Shown: positions 45,966 through 54,995, counted from the stretch's first letter. The stretch is DNA of 64,000 nt from Alkalihalobacillus sp. AL-G (GCF_030643805.1 NZ_CP094656.1:558001-622000), one strand, 5' to 3'. The notes: generated from the sequence alone by a model not told the origin. Numbers and translations are program-made.

Positions 45966-45970
45966 TACCA

Positions 45971-46537
45971 TTATTGAATCGCAATGTCCTCTTTAAGGAT
46001 AGTGATTTTGACTTCATCACCATCTACTTTCGGGTCGATGACCAATTGGTATTCGTCTTTTTGAGGAACATCAAAGGCGATTTGCCCTTTCACTTTACTG
46101 TTCGGTTGAACGCTGCTTATTTCACTGAAGTTGGTGTCTTGACGTGATGCATAGCTTTCTTGGAAGATTTCACCATCAGGCGTACGAAGTGTAAAGGTGT
46201 AGTCAAGCCCTTCTATTGGTTCATCGGTTTTATTTTCAATAGTCGCATTAATGACAAAATAACCATCATATTGTGGTTCATCGTATTCGACAGCTTTCGT
46301 GACCCAAAGAGGGTTGTCCACAGTAATTTCAGCACCGTCAATCGTTACCGGTACCCCAACGGTAGCCTCTTCGGCAGATTCTCCTTCATCCCTGTTATCG
46401 TTCATTTCACTTGTTTCATCGTTACTTATCGTCTCTTCCTGAGCGGGTTCTTCGTTTCCTTCATTATCTGAGGCTCCTTGTGCATCCTCTTCACCACAAG
46501 CACTCAAAATTAATGCAGAACCTAAAACACCGATCAT
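45971..46537 (-). CDS. DUF4352-type lipoprotein
   Basis: The ATG frame gives 188 residues: short hydrophobic segment, lipobox LSAC, an acidic Glu/Asp-rich linker (about 16-55), then an immunoglobulin-like DUF4352 domain (VGVPVTIDGAEITVDNPLWV, GYFVINATIENKTDEPIEGLDY). The annotated ATG lacks basic residues before the helix and has no nearby ribosome site. Six codons upstream, at 46553-46555, an ATC sits exactly 8 nt from AGGAGG and would add LRKFL, making a normal lipoprotein signal. The start is therefore uncertain. Confidence 0.78.
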   Translation of the reverse strand: MIGVLGSALILSACGEEDAQGASDNEGNEEPAQEETISNDETSEMNDNRDEGESAEEATVGVPVTIDGAEITVDNPLWVTKAVEYDEPQYDGYFVINATIENKTDEPIEGLDYTFTLRTPDGEIFQESYASRQDTNFSEISSVQPNSKVKGQIAFDVPQKDEYQLVIDPKVDGDEVKITILKEDIAIQ

Positions 46538-46569
46538 GAGAAACTTTCGTAAGATACTATCTACCTCCT

Positions 46570-46935
46570 GTGTAAATTGATTTATCGTTCTTATTTAACG
46601 CCATTCCCATTAATGTAATAGTTAAACATTATCTTGAAACGTTTTTGTAATATATGTAGTATTCATTTTTATAAATGAATCGTTGATCGCTTGGTGTAAG
46701 CGGAAACATCCTCGTAAATAATTTACCATCAACGAAGAATATAAATGGAAGTGAAAATTCAGGTTTTGAATTCCGTATGATGGGCTATTGGAATATACTG
46801 AACGTAGCCGTGAAAAATACCTGCGAGAAATGTCCTTGACGGGGTAACTTATGATAAAATTAGTGACATAACTAAATTTTCGATATAAATACTTAGGTAA
46901 GCCATTTCATTTTTCTGTAAGGAGCGTTTTTATAG
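46570..46935. other. intergenic region, 366 bp
   Basis: I see no gene here. It contains an AT-rich perfect hairpin ATTCATTTTTATAAATGAAT (46661-46680) and must hold the divergent promoters of the lipoprotein and the alpha/beta hydrolase operon. No promoter is convincing enough to call. Confidence 0.5.
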
Positions 46936-47712
46936 ATGAAGATTGATCTTGGAGGCATCAACGTCAATTACCGTGTCTCCGGTGAGGGGAGAAGCATCCT
47001 TTTACTGCACGGATGGGGCACGAGTTTACAAAGCTTCGAGTCTGTTCACAATTTTTTAGAAAAGAATTTTAAAGTCTATTCGATTGATTTTCCTGGTTTC
47101 GGTGAGAGTCCAGAGCCTCCAGAACCGTGGGACGTTAAGAATTATACAGATATGCTCGGGCAGTTTATAACTGAGTTAAACATTGAAAACCCGATTCTTA
47201 TGGGCCATTCCTTTGGCGGAAGGATTTCAATCCGATACGCAACGGATCATCCGGTTCATAAAATCATCCTTGTCGACAGTGCAGGTGTGAAGCCGAAGCG
47301 GAAGATGGACTACTATGTGAAGGTTTACACGTATAAGTTTTTCAAAAATATCCTGAACCTGCCGATCCTCCGGAATTATAAGGAGGACATTTTGACCAAG
47401 GTAAAAGGTAAACTGGGCTCAGCAGATTACAAAAATGTTTCCGGGGTCATGCAGCAAACGATGGTGAAGGTCGTCAACGAAGATCTCCAGAAGTTCATGC
47501 CTGAAATTAAAGCTCCGACCTTGCTTATTTGGGGTGAAAACGATACCGCAACTCCTGTAGAAGACGCGAAGATCATGGAACGGGCGATCCCGAATGCAGG
47601 GCTTGTTGTTTTGAAAAACGTCGGGCATTACTCATATCTTGAAAAGCTCAATGAATTTCTAGTCATTATCGATAACTTCCTTGAAAAAGATAAGGAGTGG
47701 AACGATGCTTAG
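46936..47712 (+). CDS. alpha/beta hydrolase
   Basis: A 258-residue alpha/beta hydrolase with the oxyanion HGWGTS, the nucleophile elbow GHSFGG, the acid in LLIWGENDTATPVED, and the catalytic His in VLKNVGHYSYLEKL. It lacks a signal peptide and is probably cytoplasmic. Its stop overlaps the Mur ligase start by 8 bp and a Ddl-type ligase follows. The three form a tight operon, suggesting that the hydrolase activates or edits the product of the ligases (inference). Confidence 0.85.
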   Translation: MKIDLGGINVNYRVSGEGRSILLLHGWGTSLQSFESVHNFLEKNFKVYSIDFPGFGESPEPPEPWDVKNYTDMLGQFITELNIENPILMGHSFGGRISIRYATDHPVHKIILVDSAGVKPKRKMDYYVKVYTYKFFKNILNLPILRNYKEDILTKVKGKLGSADYKNVSGVMQQTMVKVVNEDLQKFMPEIKAPTLLIWGENDTATPVEDAKIMERAIPNAGLVVLKNVGHYSYLEKLNEFLVIIDNFLEKDKEWNDA

Positions 47713-49294
47713 TCTATTGTTTTTAGTCGGTGTTGTATTCTGGGGACTTTATACCGCATCACGATTACGAAGAGCCATCCATATGCTTCAGCAGAACTCG
47801 TATCGGAACGAGCGCTTTTTACGTTGGATGAAGGAAAATCGCGGAAAGGTGTTTCAAATTCGTGATTTTATTCCGCTATTAACTGTAATTGTCGCATTTG
47901 TCGATATCCTGGATAATGTCGCGATTCTTTTGTTTATTGCACTTTATTTGATTTTATACTTAGTTCGAGAAACGGGAAAAGAAAAGAAGAAGCTTGCGGT
48001 AACAGCTCGGGTGAAGCGCTTGATGACGACTACAGCGATTGTTGTCGTGCTTATCGGCGGTTTAAGCTTCTATTTTGAAATGCTTCAAAACCTAGTGCTG
48101 ATTCCTTTATTACTAACGTTTGTTGCACTTAATATAGTAAGCTTTTACGTTGTGCTCGTTGTAAACTCGATCAACCTTCCAATCGAAAAGCAGATCAACC
48201 AGCATTATTTTAACGATGCAGAACGGATTATAAAAGAGTCCAAAAACCTTGAAGTGATCGGAATAACCGGCAGCTACGGGAAAACGAGTACGAAGCATGT
48301 GCTGAATACGATTGTTTCGTCTCATCATAATGTTCTGATGACGCCTGAGAGCTATAACACAAAGCTTGGCGTTACGATCACAATTCGGAACATGCTGCGT
48401 CCGTTCCACAATTATTTCATTGCTGAAATGGGTGCAAAGCAAGAATACGATATTAAGGAAATTTGTGACCTTGTTCATCATAAATATGCGATTGTGACTG
48501 CAATCGGTGAACAGCATCTTGAAACGTTCAAAACACTTGATACTATTAAAAAAACGAAATTCGAAATCGTGGATACATTGCCGGATGACGGGGTTGCCTT
48601 TTTAAATAAAGACGACAAAAACATCATGTCGATGACGCCGAAAAGCAATTGCCGCGTCGTTTATTACGGGATTCATTCTGAGGGTCTTGATTACCGGGCA
48701 GAGAACATCTCGTTCTCGGCAAAAGGGACTTCTTTTAACGTTGTAAGAACAGACGGAACAACGATTGCGATTCAAACGAAACTTCTTGGTGAACATAACA
48801 TTTACAACATTTTATCCGCTATTGCAGTCGCTTCTGAACTCGGTGTCCCGAAGGAAAAAATGGCGGTCGCAGCCAAAAAGATCGCACCTGTACCACACCG
48901 TATGGAGATACGGAAGCATGCATCGAACATAACGATCATCGACGATGCGTTCAATTCGAATCCAGTCGGCTCGAAAATGGCACTCGATGTGTTAGGGCAA
49001 ATGGATGGATTCAAAGTGTTGATTACGCCTGGTATGATTGAGCTTGGCGATGAGGAGTATGCGCTTAACAAAAAGCTTGGACAGCATGCTGCCAAGGCTT
49101 GCGATTATGTGATTTTAGTCGGTAAAAAACAAACGAAACCACTTCAAGATGGGTTAAAGGAAGAGCAGTACCCTGAAACCCGATATTACGTGGCGCAAAA
49201 TTTAGATGACGCAATTGCAAAAATGAATGAAATAGCTAAAGAGAAGACGGTCGTTCTGATTGAAAATGACCTGCCAGATACATTTAATGAATAG
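47705..49294 (+). CDS. membrane-anchored Mur ligase family protein (MurF-like)
   Basis: A 529-residue protein. The first 160 residues hold about five hydrophobic helices in place of the usual UDP-sugar-binding domain of MurF. A Mur ligase core follows: P-loop ITGSYGKTSTKH (187-198), the EMGAKQEYDI acidic site, HNIYNILSAIA and the C-terminal domain motif DDAFNSNPVGSKMAL. It forms an amide bond with ATP, but the missing first domain and added membrane part point to a membrane-bound acceptor instead of UDP-MurNAc-tripeptide. The start ATG 47705 follows AAGGAGTGG. Confidence 0.82.
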   Translation: MLSLLFLVGVVFWGLYTASRLRRAIHMLQQNSYRNERFLRWMKENRGKVFQIRDFIPLLTVIVAFVDILDNVAILLFIALYLILYLVRETGKEKKKLAVTARVKRLMTTTAIVVVLIGGLSFYFEMLQNLVLIPLLLTFVALNIVSFYVVLVVNSINLPIEKQINQHYFNDAERIIKESKNLEVIGITGSYGKTSTKHVLNTIVSSHHNVLMTPESYNTKLGVTITIRNMLRPFHNYFIAEMGAKQEYDIKEICDLVHHKYAIVTAIGEQHLETFKTLDTIKKTKFEIVDTLPDDGVAFLNKDDKNIMSMTPKSNCRVVYYGIHSEGLDYRAENISFSAKGTSFNVVRTDGTTIAIQTKLLGEHNIYNILSAIAVASELGVPKEKMAVAAKKIAPVPHRMEIRKHASNITIIDDAFNSNPVGSKMALDVLGQMDGFKVLITPGMIELGDEEYALNKKLGQHAAKACDYVILVGKKQTKPLQDGLKEEQYPETRYYVAQNLDDAIAKMNEIAKEKTVVLIENDLPDTFNE

Positions 49295-49306
49295 GGGTTG
49301 GCGTGA

Positions 49307-50512
49307 ATGAAAATTAAAGTTGGTGTCTTTTTTGGTGGGGTATCGGTCGAACACGAAGTCTCCGTGATTTCAGCACTACAAGCGATTAATGCGATGGACC
49401 ACGATCAATACGAACCGATTCCGATCTACATTAGTAAAAATAAAAACTGGTATACTGGCGAAGCCCTTTTTGAAATTGATAACTATAAAAATATGAGCGA
49501 TTTGCTGAAGCAGTGTCAGCGAGTCATCATTACAACCGATGATAGCGGGCGACCGGTCATTGAGAAGCATTCGACAGGTATGTTCGGTAAGCGGTTCGTT
49601 TCAGAAATCGATGTTGCATTTCCTGTCATCCATGGTACGTATGGTGAAGACGGTGTGCTCCAAGGATTTCTTGAGCTGCACGGCCTCCCGTATGTCGGCT
49701 GTGATGTGTTCTCGTCTGCAGTCGGAATGGATAAAGTGATGATGAAGCAGATCCTTCGAGACTCAGGGGTTCCGATTTTGGATTACGTTTGGTTCTACTC
49801 CTCTCAATGGTTGAATCGTCAAGACGAATTGATCGGTAAGGTTGAGCAGGAGCTTGGTTATCCGGTCATTGTAAAACCAGCAAACCTAGGCTCAAGTGTT
49901 GGAATCAGTAAAGCTGCCGACCGCGAAGAGCTTGAGGAAGCAGTTGAACTTGCAATGGGATTTGCAACCAAGCTTGTCGTAGAAAAAATGGTTACAGACT
50001 TGCAGGAAGTCAACTGTTCGGTCGTCGGTGATTATGAAGATGCGGAAAGTTCAGTGTGCGAGGAAGTATTGAGCAGCACGGATATTTTAACGTATCAGGA
50101 TAAATATCAGAGCGGTGGAGGCTCCAAAGACGGCGGTTCCTCGAAAGGAATGGAAAGCACGAATCGTAAAATCCCTGCGGAACTGTCTGATGAAATTACG
50201 GCCCAGGTGCAAGGTCTTGCAAAGGATACGTTCCAAATCCTTGGATGTGCTGGAGTTTCGCGGGTCGACTTTTTGATCGATAAAGCGTCTGAATCGGTTT
50301 ATGTGAATGAAATCAATACGATTCCTGGCTCACTGTCGTTCTATTTATGGGAGCCAACAGGAAAACCGTTCAAGCAGCTTACGACAGACTTGATACAAAT
50401 CGCATTGAAACGCCATCGTGAGCGTGAGTCATTGAACTTCTCTGTCGATACGAACCTGTTCGCCATGCACAGCGGCGGAGCAAAAGGCGGAAGTAAAGGA
50501 AAACTAGGATAA
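49307..50512 (+). CDS. D-alanine--D-alanine ligase family ATP-grasp protein
   Basis: A 401-residue ATP-grasp ligase. The N-terminal GGVSVEHEVSV contains the catalytic Glu; FPVIHGTYGEDG, VIVKPANLGSSVG (ATP Lys190) and NEINTIPGSLSFYLW complete the Ddl set. The omega loop, which selects the second substrate in Ddl, is DILTYQDKYQ and carries a Gly/Ser-rich insertion (about 269-285), and the C-terminus ends in a GGAKGGSKGKLG tail. It is longer than usual Ddl (about 350-360). It may be a Ddl paralogue with another acceptor. Confidence 0.85.
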   Translation: MKIKVGVFFGGVSVEHEVSVISALQAINAMDHDQYEPIPIYISKNKNWYTGEALFEIDNYKNMSDLLKQCQRVIITTDDSGRPVIEKHSTGMFGKRFVSEIDVAFPVIHGTYGEDGVLQGFLELHGLPYVGCDVFSSAVGMDKVMMKQILRDSGVPILDYVWFYSSQWLNRQDELIGKVEQELGYPVIVKPANLGSSVGISKAADREELEEAVELAMGFATKLVVEKMVTDLQEVNCSVVGDYEDAESSVCEEVLSSTDILTYQDKYQSGGGSKDGGSSKGMESTNRKIPAELSDEITAQVQGLAKDTFQILGCAGVSRVDFLIDKASESVYVNEINTIPGSLSFYLWEPTGKPFKQLTTDLIQIALKRHRERESLNFSVDTNLFAMHSGGAKGGSKGKLG

Positions 50513-50535
50513 GCAGGGACCTCCCTGCTTTTTCT
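50511..50535 (+). terminator. Rho-independent terminator
   Basis: AAGCAGGGA (50511-50519) pairs with TCCCTGCTT (50522-50530) around a short loop, followed by TTTC. The stem overlaps the stop codon of the ligase gene. Confidence 0.8.
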
Positions 50536-50751
50536 TATACGTTTGGAAGGTATGATTTTTCAGGAAGAAGTACATCGACGTTTTGGGAATGGTCTAAGTC
50601 TTCCTTTTAAGTAGAAAGTACCTTTGCATCCTTTATGGCCAGGCTTGTCTTTCAAGTTTCAATTTTTTGATAAAAAACCACATAGGGAAGCTTCGGACTT
50701 GATTTTATACATGGAAAATACCGAAGTTAACTGACGGAATGGAGGCTCCAT

Positions 50752-51465
50752 ATGCATTCAATACCATTACTTCACCCGGTAAAGGAATGGAAAAAAACTG
50801 AGATACATGATAATGGAGAAAAGCTCGTATCGACTCAGAGTAGAGGTTTAAATCGAGTCATTTCTAAACCGCAGTATAAAAAGATGGGTATTCCAGGTGC
50901 ACTTGATGAGATCTATGTTCGGTCAGGTGTCGTAGAAAGGCTGGAAGAAGCTGCGGGGCAATTGCCTAATGGATATAGATTGCTTGTTTGGGATGGTTGG
51001 CGTCCATTTAAAGTTCAGCAGCATATTTATGAATCGTATTTGAACCAGCTTGTAGTTGAGCATCCGGACTGGTCCGAGGAGCGTTTGCACGAAGGCACAC
51101 GTCAATTTGTCTCATTTCCATCTGATGATCATGACACCCCAGCCCCACACATAACTGGAGGTGCAGTCGATCTTACAATTGTTGATGGGATAGGTGTACC
51201 TTTACCGATGGGAACCGATTTTGATGATTTTTCGGAGCAGGCGCGGACTCGGTTTTATGAGGAAAAAAGTGAACATGGCAAATTACTAGACGTGGAAAAT
51301 GAGTATTTGGCCAATCGAAGAATGCTATATCAGGCGATGACTTCAGTTGGATTTACTAATTATCCAGAAGAGTGGTGGCACTTCGATTACGGAAATCAGT
51401 GGTGGGCAAAAAGTAGCAATCAACCAGCAGCACTTTATGGATTAGCGAGGTTGGATAGTCATTAG
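50752..51465 (+). CDS. VanX-type D-alanyl-D-alanine dipeptidase (M15D)
   Basis: A 237-residue zinc peptidase. Residues align with VanX: Arg84 (WDGWRPFKVQQ), zinc ligands His133 and Asp140 (HITGGAVDLTI), catalytic Glu207 and zinc ligand His210 (EEWWHFDYGN). No signal peptide is visible, so it is cytoplasmic. It would hydrolyse D-Ala-D-Ala or a related dipeptide. It lies 240 bp after the Ddl-like ligase, behind a terminator, so it is adjacent but separately expressed. It is not a full van cluster: vanH and vanS/R are absent. Confidence 0.87.
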   Translation: MHSIPLLHPVKEWKKTEIHDNGEKLVSTQSRGLNRVISKPQYKKMGIPGALDEIYVRSGVVERLEEAAGQLPNGYRLLVWDGWRPFKVQQHIYESYLNQLVVEHPDWSEERLHEGTRQFVSFPSDDHDTPAPHITGGAVDLTIVDGIGVPLPMGTDFDDFSEQARTRFYEEKSEHGKLLDVENEYLANRRMLYQAMTSVGFTNYPEEWWHFDYGNQWWAKSSNQPAALYGLARLDSH

Positions 51466-51833
51466 TAAAGTTGGTTGCTCAGTAAGTTGAAACAATCAGT
51501 AATCATTGATTTTATCCATTTATCAGAGCAAAAACATTTATATTAAAGGGAAATACGAGAAGTCGTCGAATATTTTATTAACTACAACTATTTGCTTACA
51601 AATTCTGGCGATTATGAAGTTAGTCCTATTTATAGCCGACAAAAGAACACGATATGGGATTGTTCATATGTACTTGAAAATGAGAGACAAGCTTAATCCG
51701 TCCAAAATTAATTGAATATTACGAATGTTTTTTTGTATGCGCTTACATAGGTGTTTGTACACGCTGTTCCAGAAGAAGGGCGTTGCAATAGAAAAGAGGG
51801 TTTAAGATAAGGAAAATCGTTAGGAGGAGATCA
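51466..51833 (+). other. intergenic region upstream of the second symporter
   Basis: The 370 bp contain a possible 69-codon frame (51506-51715) with a hydrophobic stretch but no ribosome binding site, so I do not call it. A cre-like site lies at 51734-51747. No other element is seen. Confidence 0.5.
51734..51747 (+). promoter_or_regulatory. candidate CcpA-binding cre site
   Basis: TGTATGCGCTTACA matches the cre consensus TGNAANCGNWNNCA at all but one fixed position (T for A at position 5). It lies about 100 bp upstream of a symporter operon, where CcpA would give carbon catabolite control. Confidence 0.5.
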
Positions 51834-51835
51834 TG

Positions 51836-51952
51836 ATGTTGGGAATGGAAAGTGTTTCGATTGCATTAGTATGGATCCTTACTGTTTTGTCAGCTATCGG
51901 TTGTACAATCTTTGGAGCAGTAATGTGGAATCGGGGGGGTGACGCTGAATGA
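51836..51952 (+). CDS. symporter small accessory protein
   Basis: A 38-residue single-helix protein (LGMESVSIALVWILTVLSAIGCTIFGAVMWNRGG) with AGGAGGAG just upstream; ATG 51833 is also possible. Its stop codon overlaps the symporter start in an ATGA junction. The sequence and position match the small proteins encoded directly before SSS-family symporters. It probably stabilises the transporter. Confidence 0.8.
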   Translation: MLGMESVSIALVWILTVLSAIGCTIFGAVMWNRGGDAE

Positions 51953-53529
51953 ATATGGCAGTATTGATTCCGTTGGTTCTTGTTTACATGGCTATTATGA
52001 CGGGTCTTGCTTATTATGGATACAAAAAGACGACGACTGAATCGGATTACCTTGTAGGGGGACGCAATATCCATCCTGCTGTTATGGCGCTTTCATATGG
52101 AGCCACTTTCATCAGTACTTCAGCACTTGTTGGATTTGGCGGAGTTGGATCTATTTTTGGAATGGGTCTTTTATGGTTGGCGTTCCTGAATATCGTCCTC
52201 GGCATTTTTGTGGCCTTTGCCATATTCGGAACCAAAATCCGAAGGCTCTCCTTAAAGCTTGATGCAACGACTTTTCCTTCATTGTTAGGGAAAAGGTATG
52301 ATTCAAAGTTTATTACTGTGTTTGCGGGAGCAATGATCTTTATTTTCATGCCTGCATATACGAGTATCGTGCTTATCGGGGGTGGACGTTTCCTTCAAGA
52401 ATCCCTTTCCATTAATTTTAATATTGCTTTATTCGTTCTTGCAGCAATCGTAGCATTGTATGTTATTAGCGGCGGTATTAAAGCCGTCATGTATACCGAT
52501 GCATTCGGTGCAGTGATTATGTTAATCGGAATGGTTGTGTTCCTTGTAGTAACATACATAGCTGTCGGAGGCGTTATTGATGGTCATGCTGCTTTAACAG
52601 CAATCAAGGATATGGTACCTGAATCTCTTGCTGCAGGTGGACATCAAGGTTGGACGAGCATGCCGGCATTAGGTTCTCCGTTGTGGTGGACACTTGTAAG
52701 TACGATCATTATGGGTGTTGGAATCGGAGTTTTAGCACAGCCACAGCTTGCGATGCGTTGTATGACGGTAAAGGATGACCGTGCATTATATCGTTCCGTC
52801 CTAGTCGGTGGAATTTTCATCTTCTTCATGACAGGTGCTGCTTTCATGATTGGACCTCTAAGTAACGTATATTACATGGAAACAACAGGTCAACTTGCGA
52901 TAAGTGCAGCAGGAGGGAATTCCGATTTAGTTATCCCGATATTCATTAATGATATTATGCCAAATTGGTTTGTTTATCTGTTTACGTTAACATTGCTATC
53001 TGCTACAATCTCAACGGTAAGTTCCTTAATTCATGTACAGGCAACCGCTTTCGGTGAAGATATTATGAATACGCTTGGAATCAAAGCAGGATTCAAGAGT
53101 AAAAAAAGCCTTTCACGTCTTGGCGTTATTGTTGGTGTGATTGCTGCAATTATCCTTGCTTATCTTCTTCCTGGAGGAATCATCGCACGTGCAACAGCAT
53201 TCTGGTTCGGAATTTGTGCTGCAGGATTTTTGCCAGCACTGATCGGCGCGCTCTATTGGAAAGGTGCAACTAGAGCTGGGGCTATCTACAGCATCATTAC
53301 TGGCTTTGCGGTAAGTATTATCGGATTTTTGTTCCTTCATGCTGCAGAGTCCGGGGCCATCGGGTTATCAAACGCCATGTTTGGTAAAGATGCACTCTTA
53401 GCATTCCCATGGACACATATTGATCCGTTATTTTACGCACTTCCGCTTTCAACAATTGTGTTTATCGTTGTAAGCTTACTAGATAAAAGTAAAGAAGTAA
53501 GCGAAGATTTCGGACAGAGAGCAGTCTAA
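51949..53529 (+). CDS. sodium:solute symporter (SSS family), second copy
   Basis: A 526-residue transporter with about 13 helices: SDYLVGGRNIHPAVMALSYGATFISTSALVGFGG, ISGGIKAVMYTDAFGAVIML (SSS signature), and AQPQLAMRCMTVKDDRALYRSV. It differs clearly from the symporter at 7531 and is paired with a different class of small partner. The upstream cre-like site suggests a carbon source (acetate or other carboxylate) as substrate, which is inference. Confidence 0.88.
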   Translation: MNMAVLIPLVLVYMAIMTGLAYYGYKKTTTESDYLVGGRNIHPAVMALSYGATFISTSALVGFGGVGSIFGMGLLWLAFLNIVLGIFVAFAIFGTKIRRLSLKLDATTFPSLLGKRYDSKFITVFAGAMIFIFMPAYTSIVLIGGGRFLQESLSINFNIALFVLAAIVALYVISGGIKAVMYTDAFGAVIMLIGMVVFLVVTYIAVGGVIDGHAALTAIKDMVPESLAAGGHQGWTSMPALGSPLWWTLVSTIIMGVGIGVLAQPQLAMRCMTVKDDRALYRSVLVGGIFIFFMTGAAFMIGPLSNVYYMETTGQLAISAAGGNSDLVIPIFINDIMPNWFVYLFTLTLLSATISTVSSLIHVQATAFGEDIMNTLGIKAGFKSKKSLSRLGVIVGVIAAIILAYLLPGGIIARATAFWFGICAAGFLPALIGALYWKGATRAGAIYSIITGFAVSIIGFLFLHAAESGAIGLSNAMFGKDALLAFPWTHIDPLFYALPLSTIVFIVVSLLDKSKEVSEDFGQRAV

Positions 53530-53569
53530 GAGAAAGATGTCAAAAGAATATAAGGATAAGATAAACTGT

Positions 53570-53620
53570 ACCCTGTAGAGTAGACACATTAAAAAAAGGT
53601 CTACTCTGCAGGGTCTTTTT
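53570..53620 (+). terminator. strong terminator within the IS left end
   Basis: ACCCTGTAGAGTAGAC (53570-53585) pairs with GTCTACTCTGCAGGGT (53599-53614) over 16 bp with one wobble, followed by CTTTTTG. It would stop transcription from the symporter gene entering the transposase. Confidence 0.8.
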
Positions 53621-53659
53621 GTGTACAATTAGAGTGAAAAATGGGATGGGAGAACACAC

Positions 53660-54079
53660 ATGAGTAAAAAATGCTTCACAAAAAAAGAGATCGAACTATT
53701 ATCAAAAAATCCTTATGTTAAGTCCGTTACTTCAAAAGCCATCACCTATACTGATGAATTCAAGCAGCTGTTTATTGTTCAAAAGGAACGTGGGAAATTC
53801 TCTAGAGAGATTTTTGAAGAGTACGGGTTTGATACAGAGATTATTGGAACTAGACGTATTAAATGTTCTGCTGAAAGGTGGGGGAAAGCCTATCGTAAAA
53901 ATGGAGCACTGGGACTTCAGGATGCAAGAAGAGGACAATCAGGAAGACCAAGGAAAAGAGAACTTTCCAATGAAGAAAAATATGCAAGGTTAGAGGCGGA
54001 AAATAATTTATTGAAAGCAGAGAACGAATTGCTAAAAAAGATAAAGTTCGCCGAAAGGGGGCTAAAGAAAAAGAACTGA
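53660..54079 (+). CDS. IS3-family transposase OrfA
   Basis: A 139-residue protein with helix-turn-helix regions (TDEFKQLFIVQKERGKFSREIFEEYGFD and RIKCSAERWGKAYRKNGALGL) and a C-terminal leucine-zipper-like coiled coil (YARLEAENNLLKAENELLKK), typical of IS150-type OrfA. An A6G slippery sequence near its end shifts ribosomes into orfB. Confidence 0.85.
   Translation: MSKKCFTKKEIELLSKNPYVKSVTSKAITYTDEFKQLFIVQKERGKFSREIFEEYGFDTEIIGTRRIKCSAERWGKAYRKNGALGLQDARRGQSGRPRKRELSNEEKYARLEAENNLLKAENELLKKIKFAERGLKKKN
54034..54040 (+). other. programmed -1 frameshift heptamer
   Basis: A_AAA_AAG in the OrfA frame (54034-54040) is the classical slippery site of IS3-family elements. After slippage the frame reads KVRRKGAKEKELILSADQKF and enters OrfB without a stop. 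Confidence 0.8.
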
Positions 54080-54995
54080 TCTTATCAGCTGATCAGAAGT
54101 TCGTCCTCATTCGATACATCATTGAGAAATATAAGTTAAAAAACATGATCACTTACCTTTGTAAATCTGCAGGCGTATCTCGTCAAGGCTACTATAACTA
54201 TTTTTCAGCGAAACAAGTAAAGCGAAGAAGGGAAAAAGAGAAAAAGGATGAAGTTGTCCGGGATGTTATTCTCAAAGCCTTTCACTTTAAGAACCGTAAA
54301 AAGGAGCCCGCCAAATTAAAATGATACTGGCAGGTCAATTTAATATTGTCTATAACCTTAAAAGAATCGGGAGAGTCATGAACAAGTATGGCATTGTATG
54401 TCCTATCCGGAGAGCGAATCCTTACAAGCGTATTATGAAAGCCACCCAGGAGCACAAAGTCGTTTCGAACCAGCTTAACAGAGAGTTCAAACAGGAAGTA
54501 CCTTATAAGGTGCTGCTTACAGACATCACATATCTCTACTTCGGGAAAGGGGAAAGGGCTTATTTATCAACCATTATAGATGCCTCTACCAATGAAGTAT
54601 TGGCCCATAATGTTTCGGATCGAATTACGCTCGACATCGCTATGGACACGCTTAAGAAGTTAAAGAAGAATAGGAAGGTTAAACTGGCTAAAGGAGCCTA
54701 CATCCATTCTGATCAAGGGAGTCATTATACCAGCCCTGTATATCAAAAGTTGGTGAAGAAACATCGACTGGGCCAGTCCATGTCCAGAAGGGGGAATTGT
54801 TGGGACAACGCCCCACAGGAATCCTTTTTTGGTCATTTCAAAGATTTAGCTGAAATAAAATCCTGTAAAACACTGAAAGATCTTAAACGGGAAGTAAAAA
54901 CTGCCATTAAATACTACAACTCCTATAGATACCAATGGAATATGAAAAAGATGACCCCCGTTCAATACAGAGATCATCTTCTTAACGCAGCCTAG
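54041..54995 (+). pseudogene. IS3-family transposase OrfB (DDE), frameshifted
   Basis: In the -1 frame from the slippery site, OrfB runs as ELILSADQKFVLIRYIIEKY and FHFKNRKK. Near 54303 one G is missing (AAGGAGCC where AAGGGAGCC is expected) and the reading ends at TGA 54323. The rest continues from 54321 in another frame with ARQIKMILAGQFNIVYN, catalytic Asp (LLTDITYLYF), Asp (HSDQGSHYTS) and Glu (PQESFFGHFK). The DDE set is complete, so decay is recent or the base is a sequencing error. Confidence 0.8.

Noticed and set aside
50752-51465. Vancomycin-resistance cluster
   Set aside because: A VanX-type dipeptidase and a Ddl-like ligase are adjacent, but vanH and vanRS are missing and a terminator separates the two genes.
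51506-51715. 69-codon ORF upstream of the second symporter
   Set aside because: It has a hydrophobic stretch but no ribosome binding site and an unconvincing composition, and it ends just before the cre-like site.
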